Under the pieces are notes generated by a model. The model was not told the origin of the DNA. It worked only from the letters and a program-made list of their open reading frames with translations, and did no database searches. The translations under genes and the position numbers were made by a program. A stretch of 64,000 nt of DNA from Nocardioides terrae (GTDB lineage Bacteria > Actinomycetota > Actinomycetes > Propionibacteriales > Nocardioidaceae), in NCBI RefSeq assembly GCF_900112345.1, contig NZ_FOLB01000014.1, positions 1 through 64,000 on the forward strand. Reading direction: 5' to 3'. This document shows, one piece after another, positions 31,534 to 42,195 of the stretch (position 1 is the first letter of the stretch; every line of letters starts with the position of its first letter).

Positions 31534-32667
31534 GTGAAGTTCCGCGTCGACCGCGACGTGTTCGCGGATGCCGTCGCCTGGGCTGCCCGCAGCCTGCCCG
31601 TCCGCCCGAGCACCCCCGTCCTGTCGGGCCTCCTCATCGAGGCCGGCCAGGAGGGCCTGGTGCTGTCCACGTTCGACTACGAGACGTCCGCCCGCGCGAC
31701 GCTCGCCGCCGAGGTGGCCGACGAGGGCAAGGCGCTGGTGAGCGGCCGACTGCTGGCCGACATCGTCCGGAGCCTCCCGGCCAAGCCGGTCGAGCTCACC
31801 CTCGAGGGCGCTCGCGCCAGCCTCACCTGCGGCTCCGCGCGCTTCAGCCTGCAGACCATGCCGGTCGAGGACTACCCGACGCTGCCGGACATGCCGACCG
31901 CTGCCGGCACCGTCAAGAGCGACGTGTTCGCCCACGCGGTCGCCCAGGCGGTCACCGCCGCGGGTCGTGACGACATGCTCCCGGTGCTGACCGGCGTGCG
32001 GCTCGAGATCGACGGGTCGAGCATCTCGCTGCTCGCCACCGACCGCTTCCGGCTCTCCATCCGGGAGCTCGAGTGGAGCCCCAGCACCCCTGACGAGACC
32101 CTGGCCGCGCTCGTCCCGGCCAAGGTGCTCGCCGACACCGCGAAGTCGCTGACCAGCGGCAGTGAGGTGACCATCGCGCTGTCCGCCGGTGGCGCCGGCG
32201 AGGGCATCATCGGCTTCGAGGGCGCGGCCGCGGGCGGCGTACGACGCACCACGACGCGACTGCTCGACGGTGAGTTCCCCAAGGTCCGCAGCCTGTTCCC
32301 GAGCGAGCACCTCACCAAGGCGCTGGTCAGCAAGGCCGAGCTGGTCGAGTCGGTCAAGCGCGTCTCGCTCGTCGCGGAGCGCAACACCGCCGTGCAGCTG
32401 AAGTTCTCCGACGGGGTGCTGACCCTCGACGCCGGGTCCGGTGAGGAGGCCCAGGCCTCGGAGTCCATCGAGGCCGACATCAACGGCGAGGAGCTCACGA
32501 CCGGGTTCAACCCGCAGTTCCTGCTCGACGGGCTGACCGCGATCGACGAGTCGACCGTGGAGCTCGCCTTCACCCAGGCCTCCAAGCCCGTGGTCATCAG
32601 CGGCTCCGGCGACGAGGAGAGCCCCGGGTTCCGCTACCTGCTGATGCCGCGCCGCCTGCTGTCCTGA
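31534..32667 (+). CDS. dnaN: DNA polymerase III sliding clamp (beta subunit)
   Basis: 377 aa. Starts VKFRVDRDVFADAVAWAAR with the threefold clamp domain layout; conserved pieces include STPVLSGLLIEA, TRDRFRL-like ATDRFRLSIREL and the C-terminal YLLMPRRL that forms part of the peptide-binding pocket. GTG start with AAGGA 11 nt upstream; the frame is open further back through the noncoding region but has no support there. Clamps polymerase to DNA and recruits repair proteins. Confidence 0.97.
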   Translation: MKFRVDRDVFADAVAWAARSLPVRPSTPVLSGLLIEAGQEGLVLSTFDYETSARATLAAEVADEGKALVSGRLLADIVRSLPAKPVELTLEGARASLTCGSARFSLQTMPVEDYPTLPDMPTAAGTVKSDVFAHAVAQAVTAAGRDDMLPVLTGVRLEIDGSSISLLATDRFRLSIRELEWSPSTPDETLAALVPAKVLADTAKSLTSGSEVTIALSAGGAGEGIIGFEGAAAGGVRRTTTRLLDGEFPKVRSLFPSEHLTKALVSKAELVESVKRVSLVAERNTAVQLKFSDGVLTLDAGSGEEAQASESIEADINGEELTTGFNPQFLLDGLTAIDESTVELAFTQASKPVVISGSGDEESPGFRYLLMPRRLLS

Positions 32668-32723
32668 TCCGGGCCCGTTCGGGGCACTGGAAGGTGTCAG
32701 GACTCATCCACGAGAGGAACGCC

Positions 32724-33626
32724 ATGCACATCGGACTCGTCGGACTCGGCAAGATGGGCGGCAACATGCGTGCCCGCCTGCGCAACGCCGGCCACACCGT
32801 CATCGGCTATGACCGCAACGCCGACCTGAGCGACTCCAGCAGCCTCGCCGACATGGTCGAGCAGCTGCGCGGCCTCGGCGACGGGCCGACCGTGGTGTGG
32901 GTGATGGTGCCGGCCGGCGACCCGACCCGGTCCACGATCGCCGAGCTCAAGGAGCTGCTCGACGAGGGTGACCTCGTCGTGGACGGCGGCAACAGCAAGT
33001 ACACCGATGACGCCATCAACGCCGCCTCGCTCGGCGAGAAGGGCATCGACTTCGTCGACTGCGGCGTCTCCGGCGGCGTGTGGGGGCTGCAGAACGGCTA
33101 CGCCCTGATGTACGGCGGCACCACCAGCGCGGCCGCGAAGGTCATGCCCGCCCTGGAGGCCCTCAAGCCCGACCACACCGAGGACGGCCTGGTCCACTGC
33201 GGCGAGACGGCCGGCGCCGGCCACTTCGCCAAGATGGTCCACAACGGCATCGAGTACGCGATGATGCAGGCCTACGCCGAGGGCTGGGAGCTGCTCGACA
33301 AGGTCGACATCGTCGACAACGTCCCGGAGATCTTCGCCTCCTGGCGCACCGGCACCGTCGTCCGGTCCTGGCTGCTCGACCTGCTCGTCGACCAGCTGCG
33401 CGCCGACGAGCACCTCGACAAGATCAAGGGCTACGCCGAGGACTCCGGCGAGGGCCGGTGGACCGTCCAGGCCGCGATCGACAACGCCGTGCCGATGCCC
33501 GCGATCTCAGCCTCGCTCTTCGCCCGCTTCGCCTCGCGCCAGGAGGACGACGTGGCGATGAAGGCGATCGCTGCGATGCGCAACGGCTTCGGCGGCCACG
33601 CGGTCATCTCGGAGTCGGAAGCCTGA
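32724..33626 (+). CDS. gnd: 6-phosphogluconate dehydrogenase, decarboxylating (short form)
   Basis: 300 aa, the short NAD-preferring type. Coenzyme motif GLVGLGKMGGNM at residues 4-15, then VDGGNSKYTDD, the catalytic-lysine region GAGHFAKMVHNGIEY, and the helical C-terminal domain. It oxidises 6-phosphogluconate to ribulose 5-phosphate and CO2. GAGAGGA precedes the ATG. A gnd gene between dnaN and recF is a hallmark of actinobacterial origins. Its stop overlaps the apparent CTG start of the next gene. Confidence 0.95.
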   Translation: MHIGLVGLGKMGGNMRARLRNAGHTVIGYDRNADLSDSSSLADMVEQLRGLGDGPTVVWVMVPAGDPTRSTIAELKELLDEGDLVVDGGNSKYTDDAINAASLGEKGIDFVDCGVSGGVWGLQNGYALMYGGTTSAAAKVMPALEALKPDHTEDGLVHCGETAGAGHFAKMVHNGIEYAMMQAYAEGWELLDKVDIVDNVPEIFASWRTGTVVRSWLLDLLVDQLRADEHLDKIKGYAEDSGEGRWTVQAAIDNAVPMPAISASLFARFASRQEDDVAMKAIAAMRNGFGGHAVISESEA

Positions 33627-34247
33627 CCCCCACGATCCGGCACCTCCTGCTCGACGCCGACGGTGTCCTGCAGCACCGGCCGGGCGGCTGGGAGGAGGCG
33701 TTCGAGCGGTGGGGCGACGACCGCGCGATCGAGCTGCTGGAGGCCATGTTCGCGGCCGAGAAGGCCGCGATCCGCGGCGAGCGGGACGCCGTCGATGTCG
33801 TCGCCGAAGTGCTCGGCGACTTCGACCTCTCCGACTCCCCGACCGAGGTCTTCGAGACGGGTGTGGTTCCGGATCGAGCCGGTGCCGGCCAGCTTCGACC
33901 TGGTCCGCCGGCTACGCGCGGCCGGGTTCGGGGTGCACCTCGGCACCAACCAGACGCAGCGCCGGGCGGCGTACATGCGGGGGACCCTCGGGTACGACGA
34001 CCTCTTCGACGTGTCCTGCTACTCCGCGGAGATGGGTCTGGCCAAGCCCGATCAGGCCTACTTCCGCCGGGCCGCCGAGCTGATCGGCGTGCCGCCCGAG
34101 GAGGTGCTCTTCGTCGACGACACCCTGGCCAACGTCGTCGCCGCCCAGGACGTCGGCATGGCGGGCGTGCACTGGCACCTGCGTGACGGGCATCCGCTGC
34201 TGGAGAAGATGCTGGCCGACCACGGCGTCGTCCCCGCCGCGCCCTAG
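33623..34247 (+). pseudogene. HAD-superfamily hydrolase, one-base frameshift
   Basis: The N-terminal half (LLLDADGVL with the DxD nucleophile motif, then GWEEAFERWGDDRAIE) reads in one frame to about 33860; the rest (VWFRIEPVPASFDLVRRLR, HLGTNQTQ, GLAKPDQAYF, VLFVDDTLAN) continues one frame on. Removing one G from the run in GAGACGGGTGTGG would fuse them to ETVWFRIEPV, so a single inserted base is the only defect. All four HAD motifs would then be present in about 207 aa. The apparent start is a rare CTG, 8 nt after GGAG and overlapping the gnd stop (CTGA). Sequencing error or a recent mutation. Confidence 0.8.
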
Positions 34248-34280
34248 TCTTCTCCCCAGGACCTGACGGGAGGAGGAGTC

Positions 34281-35420
34281 GTGCACGTCACGCACCTGAC
34301 CCTCCATGACTTCCGCTCCTATGAGAGCGCCGACGTCGCGCTGGAGCCGGGCGTCACCGCGTTCGTCGGCCGCAACGGCCAGGGCAAGACCAACCTGGTC
34401 GAGGCGATCGACTACCTCTCCCGGCTGCAGTCGCACCGGGTCGCTGCCGACGCACCGCTCGTGCGGGCCGGCGCGGACCAGGCCGTCGTCCGCGCGGCGG
34501 TGGTGAAGGACGGGCGCACCGCCGTCCTCGAGGTCGAGATCAACCCCGGCCGGGCCAACCGGGCCAGGATCAACCGCTCGCCGCTGCCGCGCACGCGGGA
34601 GCTGGTCGGCCTGGTCCGCACCGTCGTCTTCTCACCCGAGGACCTCGCCCTGGTCAAGGGCGACCCGAGCGAGCGGCGCCGGTTCCTCGACGACCTCATG
34701 GTGCTCCGCGCGCCCCGGCTGGCCGGCACCCGCGCCGACTACGACCGCGTGCTCAAGCAGCGCAACTCGCTGCTGAAGTCGTCGCGCACCGGCCGCGGTG
34801 ACCGGGAGCTGCTCCTCTCCACCCTCACGGTCTGGGACGACCACCTCGCCCGCACCGGCTCGGAGATCCTCGCCGAGCGGCTCGCGCTCACCGACGCGCT
34901 CCAGCCGTACGTCGGCAAGGCCTACGAGACCGTCGCGCGCGGAGCGTCCCGCGATGACGCGGTGATCGCCTACCGCCCGTCGTTCGACCTGGACGGCGCC
35001 ACCACGCAGCCGGAGCTCGAGAAGGCCATCCACGCCGAGCTGGGCCGACGTCAACGCGACGAGCTCGACCGCGGCGTCTCGCTGGTCGGCCCCCACCGCG
35101 ACGACCTGCTGCTCAGCATCGGCGCCGGAGAGCAGCACCTGCCGGTGAAGGGCTACGCCTCGCACGGCGAGTCGTGGTCCTTCGCGCTGGCGCTGCGGCT
35201 GGCGTCGTACGACCTGCTCCGGGCCGACGGGGACGACCCGATCCTGATCCTCGACGACGTCTTCGCCGAGCTCGACACCGACCGCCGGGACCAGCTCGCG
35301 GGCCTGGTCGCCGACGCCGAGCAGGTCCTCGTGACCGCCGCGGTCGGCGCCGACGTCCCGGTGGTCCTGGCCGGCGCCCGGTTCCGCGTCGGCGGCGGTG
35401 AGGTGACCCGCGATGAGTGA
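34281..35420 (+). CDS. recF: DNA replication/repair protein RecF
   Basis: 379 aa SMC-like ATPase. Walker [15 protein letters not shown], the [19 protein letters not shown] start, the signature region ([19 protein letters not shown]) and Walker [13 protein letters not shown] are intact. Loads RecA at gapped DNA. GTG start with GGGAGGAGG upstream. Its end overlaps the DUF721 gene by 8 nt. Confidence 0.97.
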   Translation: MHVTHLTLHDFRSYESADVALEPGVTAFVGRNGQGKTNLVEAIDYLSRLQSHRVAADAPLVRAGADQAVVRAAVVKDGRTAVLEVEINPGRANRARINRSPLPRTRELVGLVRTVVFSPEDLALVKGDPSERRRFLDDLMVLRAPRLAGTRADYDRVLKQRNSLLKSSRTGRGDRELLLSTLTVWDDHLARTGSEILAERLALTDALQPYVGKAYETVARGASRDDAVIAYRPSFDLDGATTQPELEKAIHAELGRRQRDELDRGVSLVGPHRDDLLLSIGAGEQHLPVKGYASHGESWSFALALRLASYDLLRADGDDPILILDDVFAELDTDRRDQLAGLVADAEQVLVTAAVGADVPVVLAGARFRVGGGEVTRDE

Positions 35421-36015
35421 CGACTCCGGGGCTCCCGACCGCCCGCCCGACCGCGCACCTGACCTTTCGAACGGCGACACGCCGCCGGAGGGCCCCGACG
35501 GTCAGACGCCCGAGGTGCCGGCGCCGGACGGACTCGACCTCGCCCGGGCGCTGATGCGGGCGACCGCCGGGTCGTCGACGCGCAAGGCGACCAAGCGGTC
35601 GAAGAAGCGGCGGGACGGCGGGGCTCGAGGGCGGGTGAGCGGCAGCCACCCCGACGACCGCGACCCGCAGCTGCTCGACGCGACGCTGGGCCGGCTGGTC
35701 GCCGACCACGGGTGGGAGCTCGACCTGCGGGTGCACGGCGTCTTCGGGCGCTGGGCCGAGCTGGTCGGCGTCGAGATCGCCGACCACTGCACTCCCGAGT
35801 CGTTCGCCGACGGGCGCCTGGTCGTCCGCACCGACTCCACCGCATGGGCGACCCAGCTGCGGCTGCTCGCGCCGACGGTCGTACGTCGGCTCAACGAGGA
35901 GCTCGGGCACGGCACGGTGACCGTCATCGAGGTGCTCGGGCCGCACTTGCCGACCTGGAAGAAAGGACGGCTGTCGAGCCGGGACGGCCGCGGCCCGAGG
36001 GACACCTACGGCTGA
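35413..36015 (+). CDS. DUF721 (DciA-like) protein
   Basis: 200 aa; positional equivalent of Rv0004 between recF and gyrB. A low-complexity Asp/Pro N-terminus (1-45) and a basic stretch ([13 protein letters not shown]) precede the DUF721 domain (about 80-175: [36 protein letters not shown]). The family includes DciA, which helps load the replicative helicase in bacteria without DnaC. Role here inferred from family and position. ATG start, overlapping recF by 8 nt. Confidence 0.88.
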   Translation: MSDDSGAPDRPPDRAPDLSNGDTPPEGPDGQTPEVPAPDGLDLARALMRATAGSSTRKATKRSKKRRDGGARGRVSGSHPDDRDPQLLDATLGRLVADHGWELDLRVHGVFGRWAELVGVEIADHCTPESFADGRLVVRTDSTAWATQLRLLAPTVVRRLNEELGHGTVTVIEVLGPHLPTWKKGRLSSRDGRGPRDTYG

Positions 36016-36115
36016 CGCGTTCTGGCGTTCTGGCGGCTCCTCGGCCGTATAGGGAGTCGTCCGAGCCCCTCGGAGAGCCTCGCAGCGCCACTTCCGTCAC
36101 GTCACGGGCGATAAT

Positions 36116-36179
36116 TCATCCACAGTGGCCCCTCCTGGGGAGGCCGGTGCGTGGTTTCGGGCCCTGCGGCCGGTAACAT
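36116..36179 (+). promoter_or_regulatory. gyrB leader: DnaA-like box and -10 element
   Basis: TCATCCACA (36116-36124) differs from the DnaA box at one base and recurs elsewhere in the window. TAACAT (36174-36179) is a good -10 ending 6 nt before the gyrB GTG, so transcription probably starts at the start codon (leaderless). No good -35 is visible. Confidence 0.5.
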
Positions 36180-36185
36180 TGGCCC

Positions 36186-38309
36186 GTGAGCGAAGCCGAC
36201 GAGACCGCCGACCCGCAGTTTCAGCCGACACCGGAAGAGATTCCCGAACAGCCCACCTCCTCCACCGCGACCTCGGTGGAGTACGACGCCTCAGCGATCC
36301 AGGTCCTCGAAGGGCTCGAGGCCGTCCGCAAGCGTCCGGGCATGTACATCGGATCGACCGGTGTGCGGGGTCTGCACCACCTGATCTGGGAGATCGTCGA
36401 CAACTCGGTCGACGAGGCGCTCGCCGGTCACTGCGACACGATCCTGGTGACCCTCAACCCCGACGGGTCCGTCAGCGTCGAGGACAACGGCCGCGGCATC
36501 CCGACCGACACCGCTCCCGGGCAGGAGATCCCGGCGGCGACGCTGGCGCTCACCGTGCTGCACGCCGGCGGGAAGTTCGGCGGCGGCGGCTACAAGGTGT
36601 CCGGTGGTCTGCACGGCGTCGGCTCGTCGGTGGTCAACGCGCTGTCGAGGCACCTCCACCTCGAGGTGAGGAACCGCGGCTACCTGTGGGAGCAGGAGTT
36701 CTCGCTCGGCCTGCCCGACTACGACCTGCGGAAGGTGCGCCCCCTCGAGGACGGCGAGCGAACCGGCACGCGCGTCACCTGGTGGGCGTCGGACGACATC
36801 TTCGAGACGACCGAGTACAACCTCGAGACGATCTCGACCCGCTTCCGCGAGATGGCCTTCCTCAACAAGGGCCTCAAGATCGTCCTGCGTGACGAACGGC
36901 CCGAGACCGAGGAGATTGCCGAGGCGGTCGCCGACGAGACGGTCGAGAACGAGGGCGCCTCCGAGGTCCACGCGGCCGACGAGGGCGGCCACAAGATCCT
37001 CGAGCAGATCTTCAAGTACGACAACGGCCTGGCCGACTACGTCGAGTACCTCAACAAGCGCAAGGCGGCCGTCTCCCCGGTCATCGCCTTCGAGGCCGAG
37101 ACCCGCGCCGACGCGCCGAACCCGATGAGCCTCGAGGTCGCCATGCAGTGGCAGGCGTCGTCCTACAACGAGGCCGTGCACACCTTCGCGAACACGATCA
37201 ACACGCCCGAGGGCGGCACCCACGAGGAGGGCTTCCGCGCCGCGCTCACCAGCCTGATGAACCGCTGGGGCGAGGAGTGGGGCCTGATCAAGAAGAAGGA
37301 GGACCGCCTCACGGGTGACGACATCCGCGAGGGCCTCACCGCGATCATCAGCCTCAAGATCGGCGAGCCGCAGTTCGAGGGCCAGACCAAGGCCAAGCTC
37401 GGCAACACCGAGGCGAAGGGCTTCACCCAGGGCGTCGTCAACGACCAGCTCGGCGCCTGGCTCGAGCAGCACCCCGGTGAGGGCAAGGAGGTCATCCGCA
37501 AGGCACAGGCCGCGGCGACCGCCCGCCTCGCCGCCCGCAAGGCGCGCGACCTGGCCCGCAACCGCAAGGGCCTGCTCGGCAACGGCGCCCTGCCCGGCAA
37601 GCTCTCCGACTGCCAGTCGACCAACCCCGCCGAGTGCGAGGTCTTCATCGTCGAGGGCGACTCCGCCGGTGGCTCTGCCCGCCAGGGCCGCGACCCGCGC
37701 ATCCAGGCGATCCTCCCGATCCGCGGCAAGATCCTCAACGTCGAGAAGGCCCGGCTCGACAAGGTGCTCGCCAACCAGGAGGTCCAGTCGATCATCTCGG
37801 CGCTGGGCACCGGCGTGCACGACGAGTTCGACATCGCCAAGCTGCGCTACCACAAGATCGTGCTGATGGCCGACGCCGACGTCGACGGCCACCACATCAA
37901 CACGCTCCTGCTGACGCTGCTGTTCCGCTTCATGAAGCCGCTCATCGAGCAGGGCTACGTCTACATGGCGCAGCCGCCGCTCTACCGGCTGCGGTGGAAC
38001 AAGCCGGCCGAGCACGAGTTCGTCTACTCCGACTCCGAGCGCGACGCGCTGCTGCGCGAGGGCCAGGCCCAGGGCAAGAAGCTGCCCAAGGAGAACCCGG
38101 TCCAGCGCTACAAGGGTCTCGGCGAGATGAACGCCAAGGAGCTGTGGGAGACCACCATGGACCCCGACCAGCGGCTGATGCTGCAGGTCACCCTCGACGA
38201 CGCCGCGCACGCGGACGAGATCTTCTCGATCCTCATGGGCGAGGACGTCGAGCAGCGTCGCTCCTTCATCCAGCGCAACGCCAAGGACGTTAGGTTCCTC
38301 GATATCTGA
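36186..38309 (+). CDS. gyrB: DNA gyrase subunit B
   Basis: 707 aa. GHKL ATPase blocks ([39 protein letters not shown]) and the TOPRIM motifs [20 protein letters not shown] and [10 protein letters not shown] are intact; the C-terminus has the expected [18 protein letters not shown] short insert in the transducer region (about 238-275, rich in Glu/Ala) is a variable part in actinobacteria. GTG start. Forms A2B2 gyrase with the next gene, whose start overlaps its stop by one base. Target of novobiocin-type aminocoumarins. Confidence 0.98.
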   Translation: MSEADETADPQFQPTPEEIPEQPTSSTATSVEYDASAIQVLEGLEAVRKRPGMYIGSTGVRGLHHLIWEIVDNSVDEALAGHCDTILVTLNPDGSVSVEDNGRGIPTDTAPGQEIPAATLALTVLHAGGKFGGGGYKVSGGLHGVGSSVVNALSRHLHLEVRNRGYLWEQEFSLGLPDYDLRKVRPLEDGERTGTRVTWWASDDIFETTEYNLETISTRFREMAFLNKGLKIVLRDERPETEEIAEAVADETVENEGASEVHAADEGGHKILEQIFKYDNGLADYVEYLNKRKAAVSPVIAFEAETRADAPNPMSLEVAMQWQASSYNEAVHTFANTINTPEGGTHEEGFRAALTSLMNRWGEEWGLIKKKEDRLTGDDIREGLTAIISLKIGEPQFEGQTKAKLGNTEAKGFTQGVVNDQLGAWLEQHPGEGKEVIRKAQAAATARLAARKARDLARNRKGLLGNGALPGKLSDCQSTNPAECEVFIVEGDSAGGSARQGRDPRIQAILPIRGKILNVEKARLDKVLANQEVQSIISALGTGVHDEFDIAKLRYHKIVLMADADVDGHHINTLLLTLLFRFMKPLIEQGYVYMAQPPLYRLRWNKPAEHEFVYSDSERDALLREGQAQGKKLPKENPVQRYKGLGEMNAKELWETTMDPDQRLMLQVTLDDAAHADEIFSILMGEDVEQRRSFIQRNAKDVRFLDI

Positions 38310-40963
38310 TGACTGAGACTCCCACTCCCGAGCCCGGCGGTCGGATCGAGCCCATCGAGCTGCAGACGTCGATGCAGCGGGCCTACATCGACTACGCGAT
38401 GGCGGTCATCGTCGGCCGAGCGCTCCCCGACGTACGCGATGGACTGAAGCCGGTGCACCGCCGCGTCCTCTACGCGATGTACGACGGCGGCTACCGCCCC
38501 GACCGCGGCTTCTCGAAGTGCTCCCGCGTCGTCGGCGACGTGATGGGTCAGTACCACCCGCACGGCGACAGCGCGATCTACGACACCCTCGTGCGCCTCG
38601 CGCAGCCGTGGGTCATGCGGGCGCCGCTCGTCCAGGGCCAGGGCAACTTCGGCTCGCCGGGCAACGACTCCGCCGCGGCCATGCGGTACACCGAGTGCCG
38701 CATGGCGCCGCTGGCCATGGAGATGGTCCGCGACATCGACGAGGACACCGTCGACTTCCAGCCGAACTACGACGGCCGCTCCCAGGAGCCGGTCGTGCTG
38801 CCCGCGCGGTTCCCGAACCTGCTGGTCAACGGCTCGGCCGGTATCGCGGTCGGCATGGCGACCAACATTCCGCCCCACAACCTGCGCGAGGTCGCCGACG
38901 GCGCCAAGTGGGCGCTCGAGCACCCCGAGGCGACCCGTGAGGAGCTGCAGGACGCCCTCATCGAACGGATCAAGGGCCCCGACTTCCCGAACGGCGCGCT
39001 GATCGTCGGGCACGCGGGCATCGAGCAGGCCTACCGCACCGGTCGCGGCTCGATCACCCAGCGAGCGGTCATCGAGGTCGACGAGGACAACCGCGGCCGG
39101 ACCTGCCTTGTCATCACCGAGCTGCCCTACATGGTCAACCCGGACAACCTGGCGTTGAAGATCGCCGAGCTCGCCGACAGCGGCAAGGTGCAGGGCATCT
39201 CCGACGTCCGCGACGACACCTCCGACCGCACCGGCCAGCGGCTCGTCGTCGTGCTCAAGCGCGACGCGGTCGCCCGGGTCGTGCTCAACAACCTGCTCAA
39301 GCACACCGAGCTGCAGACCAACTTCTCGGCCAACATGCTGGCGCTGGTCGACGGGGTGCCGCGCACGCTGTCGGTCGACCAGTTCATCTCCAACTGGGTC
39401 ACCCACCAGATCGACGTCATCAGGCGTCGCACGGAGTTCCGGCTGCGCCGGGCCGAGGAGCGGGCCCACATCTTCCGGGGCCTGGTCAAGGCACTCGACA
39501 TGCTGGACGAGGTCATCGCCCTCATCCGCCGGTCGCCGGACGTGGCCGAGGCGCGCCAGGGCCTCATCCAGCTGCTCGACATCGACGAGATCCAGGCGAC
39601 CGCGATCCTCGACATGCAGCTGCGCCAGCTGGCGGCGCTGCAGCGGCAGAAGATCATCGACGAGCTCGCCGAGCTCGAGCGTCAGATCGCCGACTTCCAG
39701 GACATCCTCGCCAGGCCCGAGCGCCAGCGCGCCATCGTCATCGAGGAGCTCGACGGGATCGTCGAGAAGTACGGCAACGACCGGCGTACCCAGCTCATCC
39801 CGGCGGACGGGGACCTCTCCATGGAGGACCTCATCCCCGACGAGGAGCTCGTCGTCTCGATCACCCGCGGCGGCTACGCCAAGCGGACGCGCGCGGACCA
39901 GTACCGCTCGCAGAAGCGCGGCGGCAAGGGGGTGCGCGGCGCGACGCTGCGCGGGGACGACGTGGTCGAGCACTTCATCGCGACCACCAACCACCACTGG
40001 CTGCTGTTCTTCACCACCGCGGGGCGGGTCTACCGGACCAAGGCCTACAACCTCCCCGAGGCGGCGCGTGACGCCAAGGGCGGTCACGTCGCCGGGCTGC
40101 TGTCCTTCCAGCCCGACGAGTCGATCGCCCAGGTGCTCGCCATCCGCGACTACGACCAGGCGCCCTACCTGGTGCTCGCCACCAAGAGCGGCCTGGTGAA
40201 GAAGACTCGCCTCGCCGACTACAACTCGCCCCGCCAGGCCGGCGTCATCGCGATCAACTTCCGCGAGGACGACGACGAGCTGGTCGGCGCCGAGCTGGTC
40301 AACCCCGACGACCACATCCTGCTGGTCTCGAGGAAGGGCCAGGCCGTGCGGTTCGTCGCGAGCGACGACCAGCTGCGGCCGATGGGCCGCGCCACGTCGG
40401 GCGTCACGGGCATGAAGTTCCGCACCGGCGACTCGGTGCTCTCCATGTCGATCATCCGGGCGGCCGAGGCGGCGCACGAGGAGTCCGACGAGGACGTGCA
40501 GTACGTCTTCACGATCACCGACGGCGGCTTCGCCAAGCGGTCGCGGATCTCGGAGTACCGCATCACCAACCGCGGCGGGCTCGGCGTACGCGCCATGCAG
40601 CTGAGCGACGAGAAGCGCGGTGTCCTGGCCGGCGCCTTCATCGTCAAGGACGGTGACGAGGTCCTTTCGATCACCACCAACGGACAGGTCGTCCGCTCGC
40701 CCATCGACCAGGACTTCCCGGCCAAGGGACGCTCGACCATGGGCGTGAAGTTCGTGTCGCCGAAGAACGGTGACTCGGTCGCCGTCGTGGCCCGCTCCGT
40801 CGAGGCCCGCGAGGACGAGATCGAGGAGGAGCTGGCCGCCGCAGCGAGCGACGGTACGCCGGCCTCGGACTCCGACGATGCGGTCGGTGTGGATGCGGAT
40901 GCAACAATCGAGGCGGCCGACGCCGCTGGTGCGGCCGAGATTGCCGACGACACGGAGGAGTGA
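38309..40963 (+). CDS. gyrA: DNA gyrase subunit A
   Basis: 884 aa. The catalytic tyrosine lies in [12 protein letters not shown]; the quinolone-determining region reads [14 protein letters not shown] with the usual Asp/Ser-Ala pattern. The beta-pinwheel C-terminal domain carries the GyrA box QKRGGKG (about 535). The tail (from about 840) is acidic and Ala/Asp-rich. TGATG overlap with gyrB. Operon gyrB-gyrA-DUF3566. Confidence 0.98.
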   Translation: MTETPTPEPGGRIEPIELQTSMQRAYIDYAMAVIVGRALPDVRDGLKPVHRRVLYAMYDGGYRPDRGFSKCSRVVGDVMGQYHPHGDSAIYDTLVRLAQPWVMRAPLVQGQGNFGSPGNDSAAAMRYTECRMAPLAMEMVRDIDEDTVDFQPNYDGRSQEPVVLPARFPNLLVNGSAGIAVGMATNIPPHNLREVADGAKWALEHPEATREELQDALIERIKGPDFPNGALIVGHAGIEQAYRTGRGSITQRAVIEVDEDNRGRTCLVITELPYMVNPDNLALKIAELADSGKVQGISDVRDDTSDRTGQRLVVVLKRDAVARVVLNNLLKHTELQTNFSANMLALVDGVPRTLSVDQFISNWVTHQIDVIRRRTEFRLRRAEERAHIFRGLVKALDMLDEVIALIRRSPDVAEARQGLIQLLDIDEIQATAILDMQLRQLAALQRQKIIDELAELERQIADFQDILARPERQRAIVIEELDGIVEKYGNDRRTQLIPADGDLSMEDLIPDEELVVSITRGGYAKRTRADQYRSQKRGGKGVRGATLRGDDVVEHFIATTNHHWLLFFTTAGRVYRTKAYNLPEAARDAKGGHVAGLLSFQPDESIAQVLAIRDYDQAPYLVLATKSGLVKKTRLADYNSPRQAGVIAINFREDDDELVGAELVNPDDHILLVSRKGQAVRFVASDDQLRPMGRATSGVTGMKFRTGDSVLSMSIIRAAEAAHEESDEDVQYVFTITDGGFAKRSRISEYRITNRGGLGVRAMQLSDEKRGVLAGAFIVKDGDEVLSITTNGQVVRSPIDQDFPAKGRSTMGVKFVSPKNGDSVAVVARSVEAREDEIEEELAAAASDGTPASDSDDAVGVDADATIEAADAAGAAEIADDTEE

Positions 40964-40965
40964 GG

Positions 40966-41526
40966 ATGCCTGAGCGTCCCGGCGAGCGAACTGCCACTCG
41001 GGTGGGTGGTCGTCCCGCGCCGCAGCGCAACGAGGACACTGCCGTGCGCGCGGGATTCGCCCAGCAGGTCAAGGAGCGGCTCAGCGCTGCGGCGGACGAG
41101 TTCCGCTCCTCGAGCGTCCCGAACGACCAGACCCTGCGCCGGCCGGTGGGCCGGGCGCCGCGCCGTGCGCGGCTACGGCTGACCCGCATCGACCCCTGGT
41201 CGGTGATGAAGACGGCGTTCCTGCTGTCGATCGCGCTCGGCGTCGTCACCATCGTGTCGGTCTTCATCGTCTGGTCCGTGCTCGGCGCCGCCGGCGTGTG
41301 GGACTCGATCAACCAGACGGTCCAGGACATCGTCGGGGGCGAGGACAGCTCGACCTTCGATGTCACCGACTACGTCGGGATGTCGCGGGTCATGGGCTTC
41401 ACGATGATCGTCGCCGTCATCGACGTGGTCCTGCTGACCGCCGTCGCCACGCTCGGTGCCTTCCTCTACAACATGTCGGCCGCACTCCTCGGCGGCATCG
41501 ACGTGACCCTCACCGAGGACCGCTGA
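40966..41526 (+). CDS. DUF3566 membrane protein
   Basis: 186 aa. A basic, disordered N-terminal half, then LRLTRIDPWSVMKTAFLLS and two membrane helices (LLSIALGVVTIVSVFIVWSV and AVIDVVLLTAVATLGAFLYN). The family follows gyrA in most actinobacteria (Rv0007 equivalent). Role not established; links to division or wall have been suggested. I use the ATG 3 nt after the gyrA stop (GAGGAGTGAGG in front); a GTG two codons earlier overlaps gyrA. A long hairpin follows the stop. Confidence 0.9.
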   Translation: MPERPGERTATRVGGRPAPQRNEDTAVRAGFAQQVKERLSAAADEFRSSSVPNDQTLRRPVGRAPRRARLRLTRIDPWSVMKTAFLLSIALGVVTIVSVFIVWSVLGAAGVWDSINQTVQDIVGGEDSSTFDVTDYVGMSRVMGFTMIVAVIDVVLLTAVATLGAFLYNMSAALLGGIDVTLTEDR

Positions 41527-41536
41527 CCAAGGCTTC

Positions 41537-41584
41537 GGACGTCATGCGCTTTGGTCGCCTCGGCCACCAGCGCGCATGACGTCC
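41537..41584 (+). terminator. Terminator of the gyrBA-DUF3566 operon
   Basis: GGACGTCATGCGC and GCGCATGACGTCC form a perfect 13-bp stem. The loop can pair further (GGTCG with GCCACC region). Followed by CTTGCCGTTTTGG. Confidence 0.85.
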
Positions 41585-41592
41585 TTGCCGTT

Positions 41593-41622
41593 TTGGCGGC
41601 CGGATCGGTGCTCAGGTAATGT
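41593..41622 (+). promoter_or_regulatory. Probable promoter of tRNA-Ile
   Basis: TTGGCG, 18-nt spacer, TAATGT, a fair housekeeping sigma match, about 40 nt ahead of the mature tRNA. Confidence 0.5.
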
Positions 41623-41661
41623 CTTGCCTCGGCCGTCGGGGCTTCCACCCGGCTGCCACCC

Positions 41662-41735
41662 GGGCCTATAGCTCAGACGGTTAGAGCACCACACTGATAA
41701 TGTGGGGGTCGGAGGTTCAAGTCCTCCTAGGCCCA
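41662..41735 (+). tRNA. tRNA-Ile (GAT)
   Basis: 74 nt, full cloverleaf: acceptor GGGCCTA/TAGGCCC, D-arm TAGCTCAGACGGTTAGAGC, anticodon stem CCACA/TGTGG with loop CTGATAA (anticodon GAT at 41696-41698), T-arm GGAGGTTCAAGTCCTCC. No encoded CCA, which fits the presence of cca. Confidence 0.98.
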
Positions 41736-41743
41736 CGGAACAG

Positions 41744-41773
41744 CCCCGGACGCGACCAGCGACCGGGGTTTTT
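41744..41773 (+). terminator. Rho-independent terminator after tRNA-Ile
   Basis: CCCCGG and CCGGGG with a 13-nt loop, followed by five T residues. Confidence 0.75.
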
Positions 41774-41788
41774 CACAAGGAGATGACA

Positions 41789-41923
41789 GTGAAGAAGCTG
41801 ATGCTCATCGCCCTCGCGGCAGCCGGTGCCGTGCTCGCCAAGAAGCAGCTCGACAAGAGCAACACCGAGCGTGCCCAGTGGGCCGAGGCCACCGACACCG
41901 TCAATCCGTCGCACAAGGCCTGA
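41789..41923 (+). CDS. Small DLW-39-like protein
   Basis: 44 aa: MKKLMLIALAAAGAVLAKK, a short hydrophobic helix, then a charged tail with RAQWAEATD at the place where the DLW-39 family usually has DLWAEATD. The family is found beside tRNA-Ile/Ala near gyrA in actinobacteria; function unknown. The start is set by AAGGAG, which ends 6 nt before this GTG but touches an in-frame ATG two codons earlier. Confidence 0.8.
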   Translation: MKKLMLIALAAAGAVLAKKQLDKSNTERAQWAEATDTVNPSHKA

Positions 41924-41940
41924 GCCTGGGCGACCCATCC

Positions 41941-42013
41941 GGGGCGTTGGCGCAATTGGTAGCGCACCTGCTTTGCAAGCAGGGGGTTAGGGGTTCGAGT
42001 CCCCTACGCTCCA
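41941..42013 (+). tRNA. tRNA-Ala (TGC)
   Basis: 73 nt cloverleaf: acceptor GGGGCGT/ACGCTCC (one G-T pair), D-arm GGCGCAATTGGTAGCGC, anticodon stem CCTGC/GCAGG with TTTGCAA (anticodon TGC at 41974-41976), T-arm AGGGGTTCGAGTCCCCT. No encoded CCA. Confidence 0.98.
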
Positions 42014-42195
42014 CTTCGTGATCCGGCCGCGTCCCCGAAGCGGCGACCGCGCTGACCGTCACCGACTTCGCGCTGGTCCGCGTCCAGCTCGGCGACGACG
42101 GGCAGGACGCGGCGGCGCGGCGGACCTCACACTCCGGCAGCGGCCGCCCTTCGCCGGCTGCGCCTCGTGATGCACTCGGACGTACCCTGACAGGC

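Noticed and set aside
32668..32723. Terminator between dnaN and gnd
   Set aside because: Only short GC-rich complementarity (CCGGGCCC...GGGGC), no convincing stem.
42021..42195. In-frame extension upstream of SURF1, or a gene remnant next to tRNA-Ala
   Set aside because: No start codon or ribosome binding site in frame and no recognisable protein; no second copy of the tRNA 3' end that would mark an integrated element.
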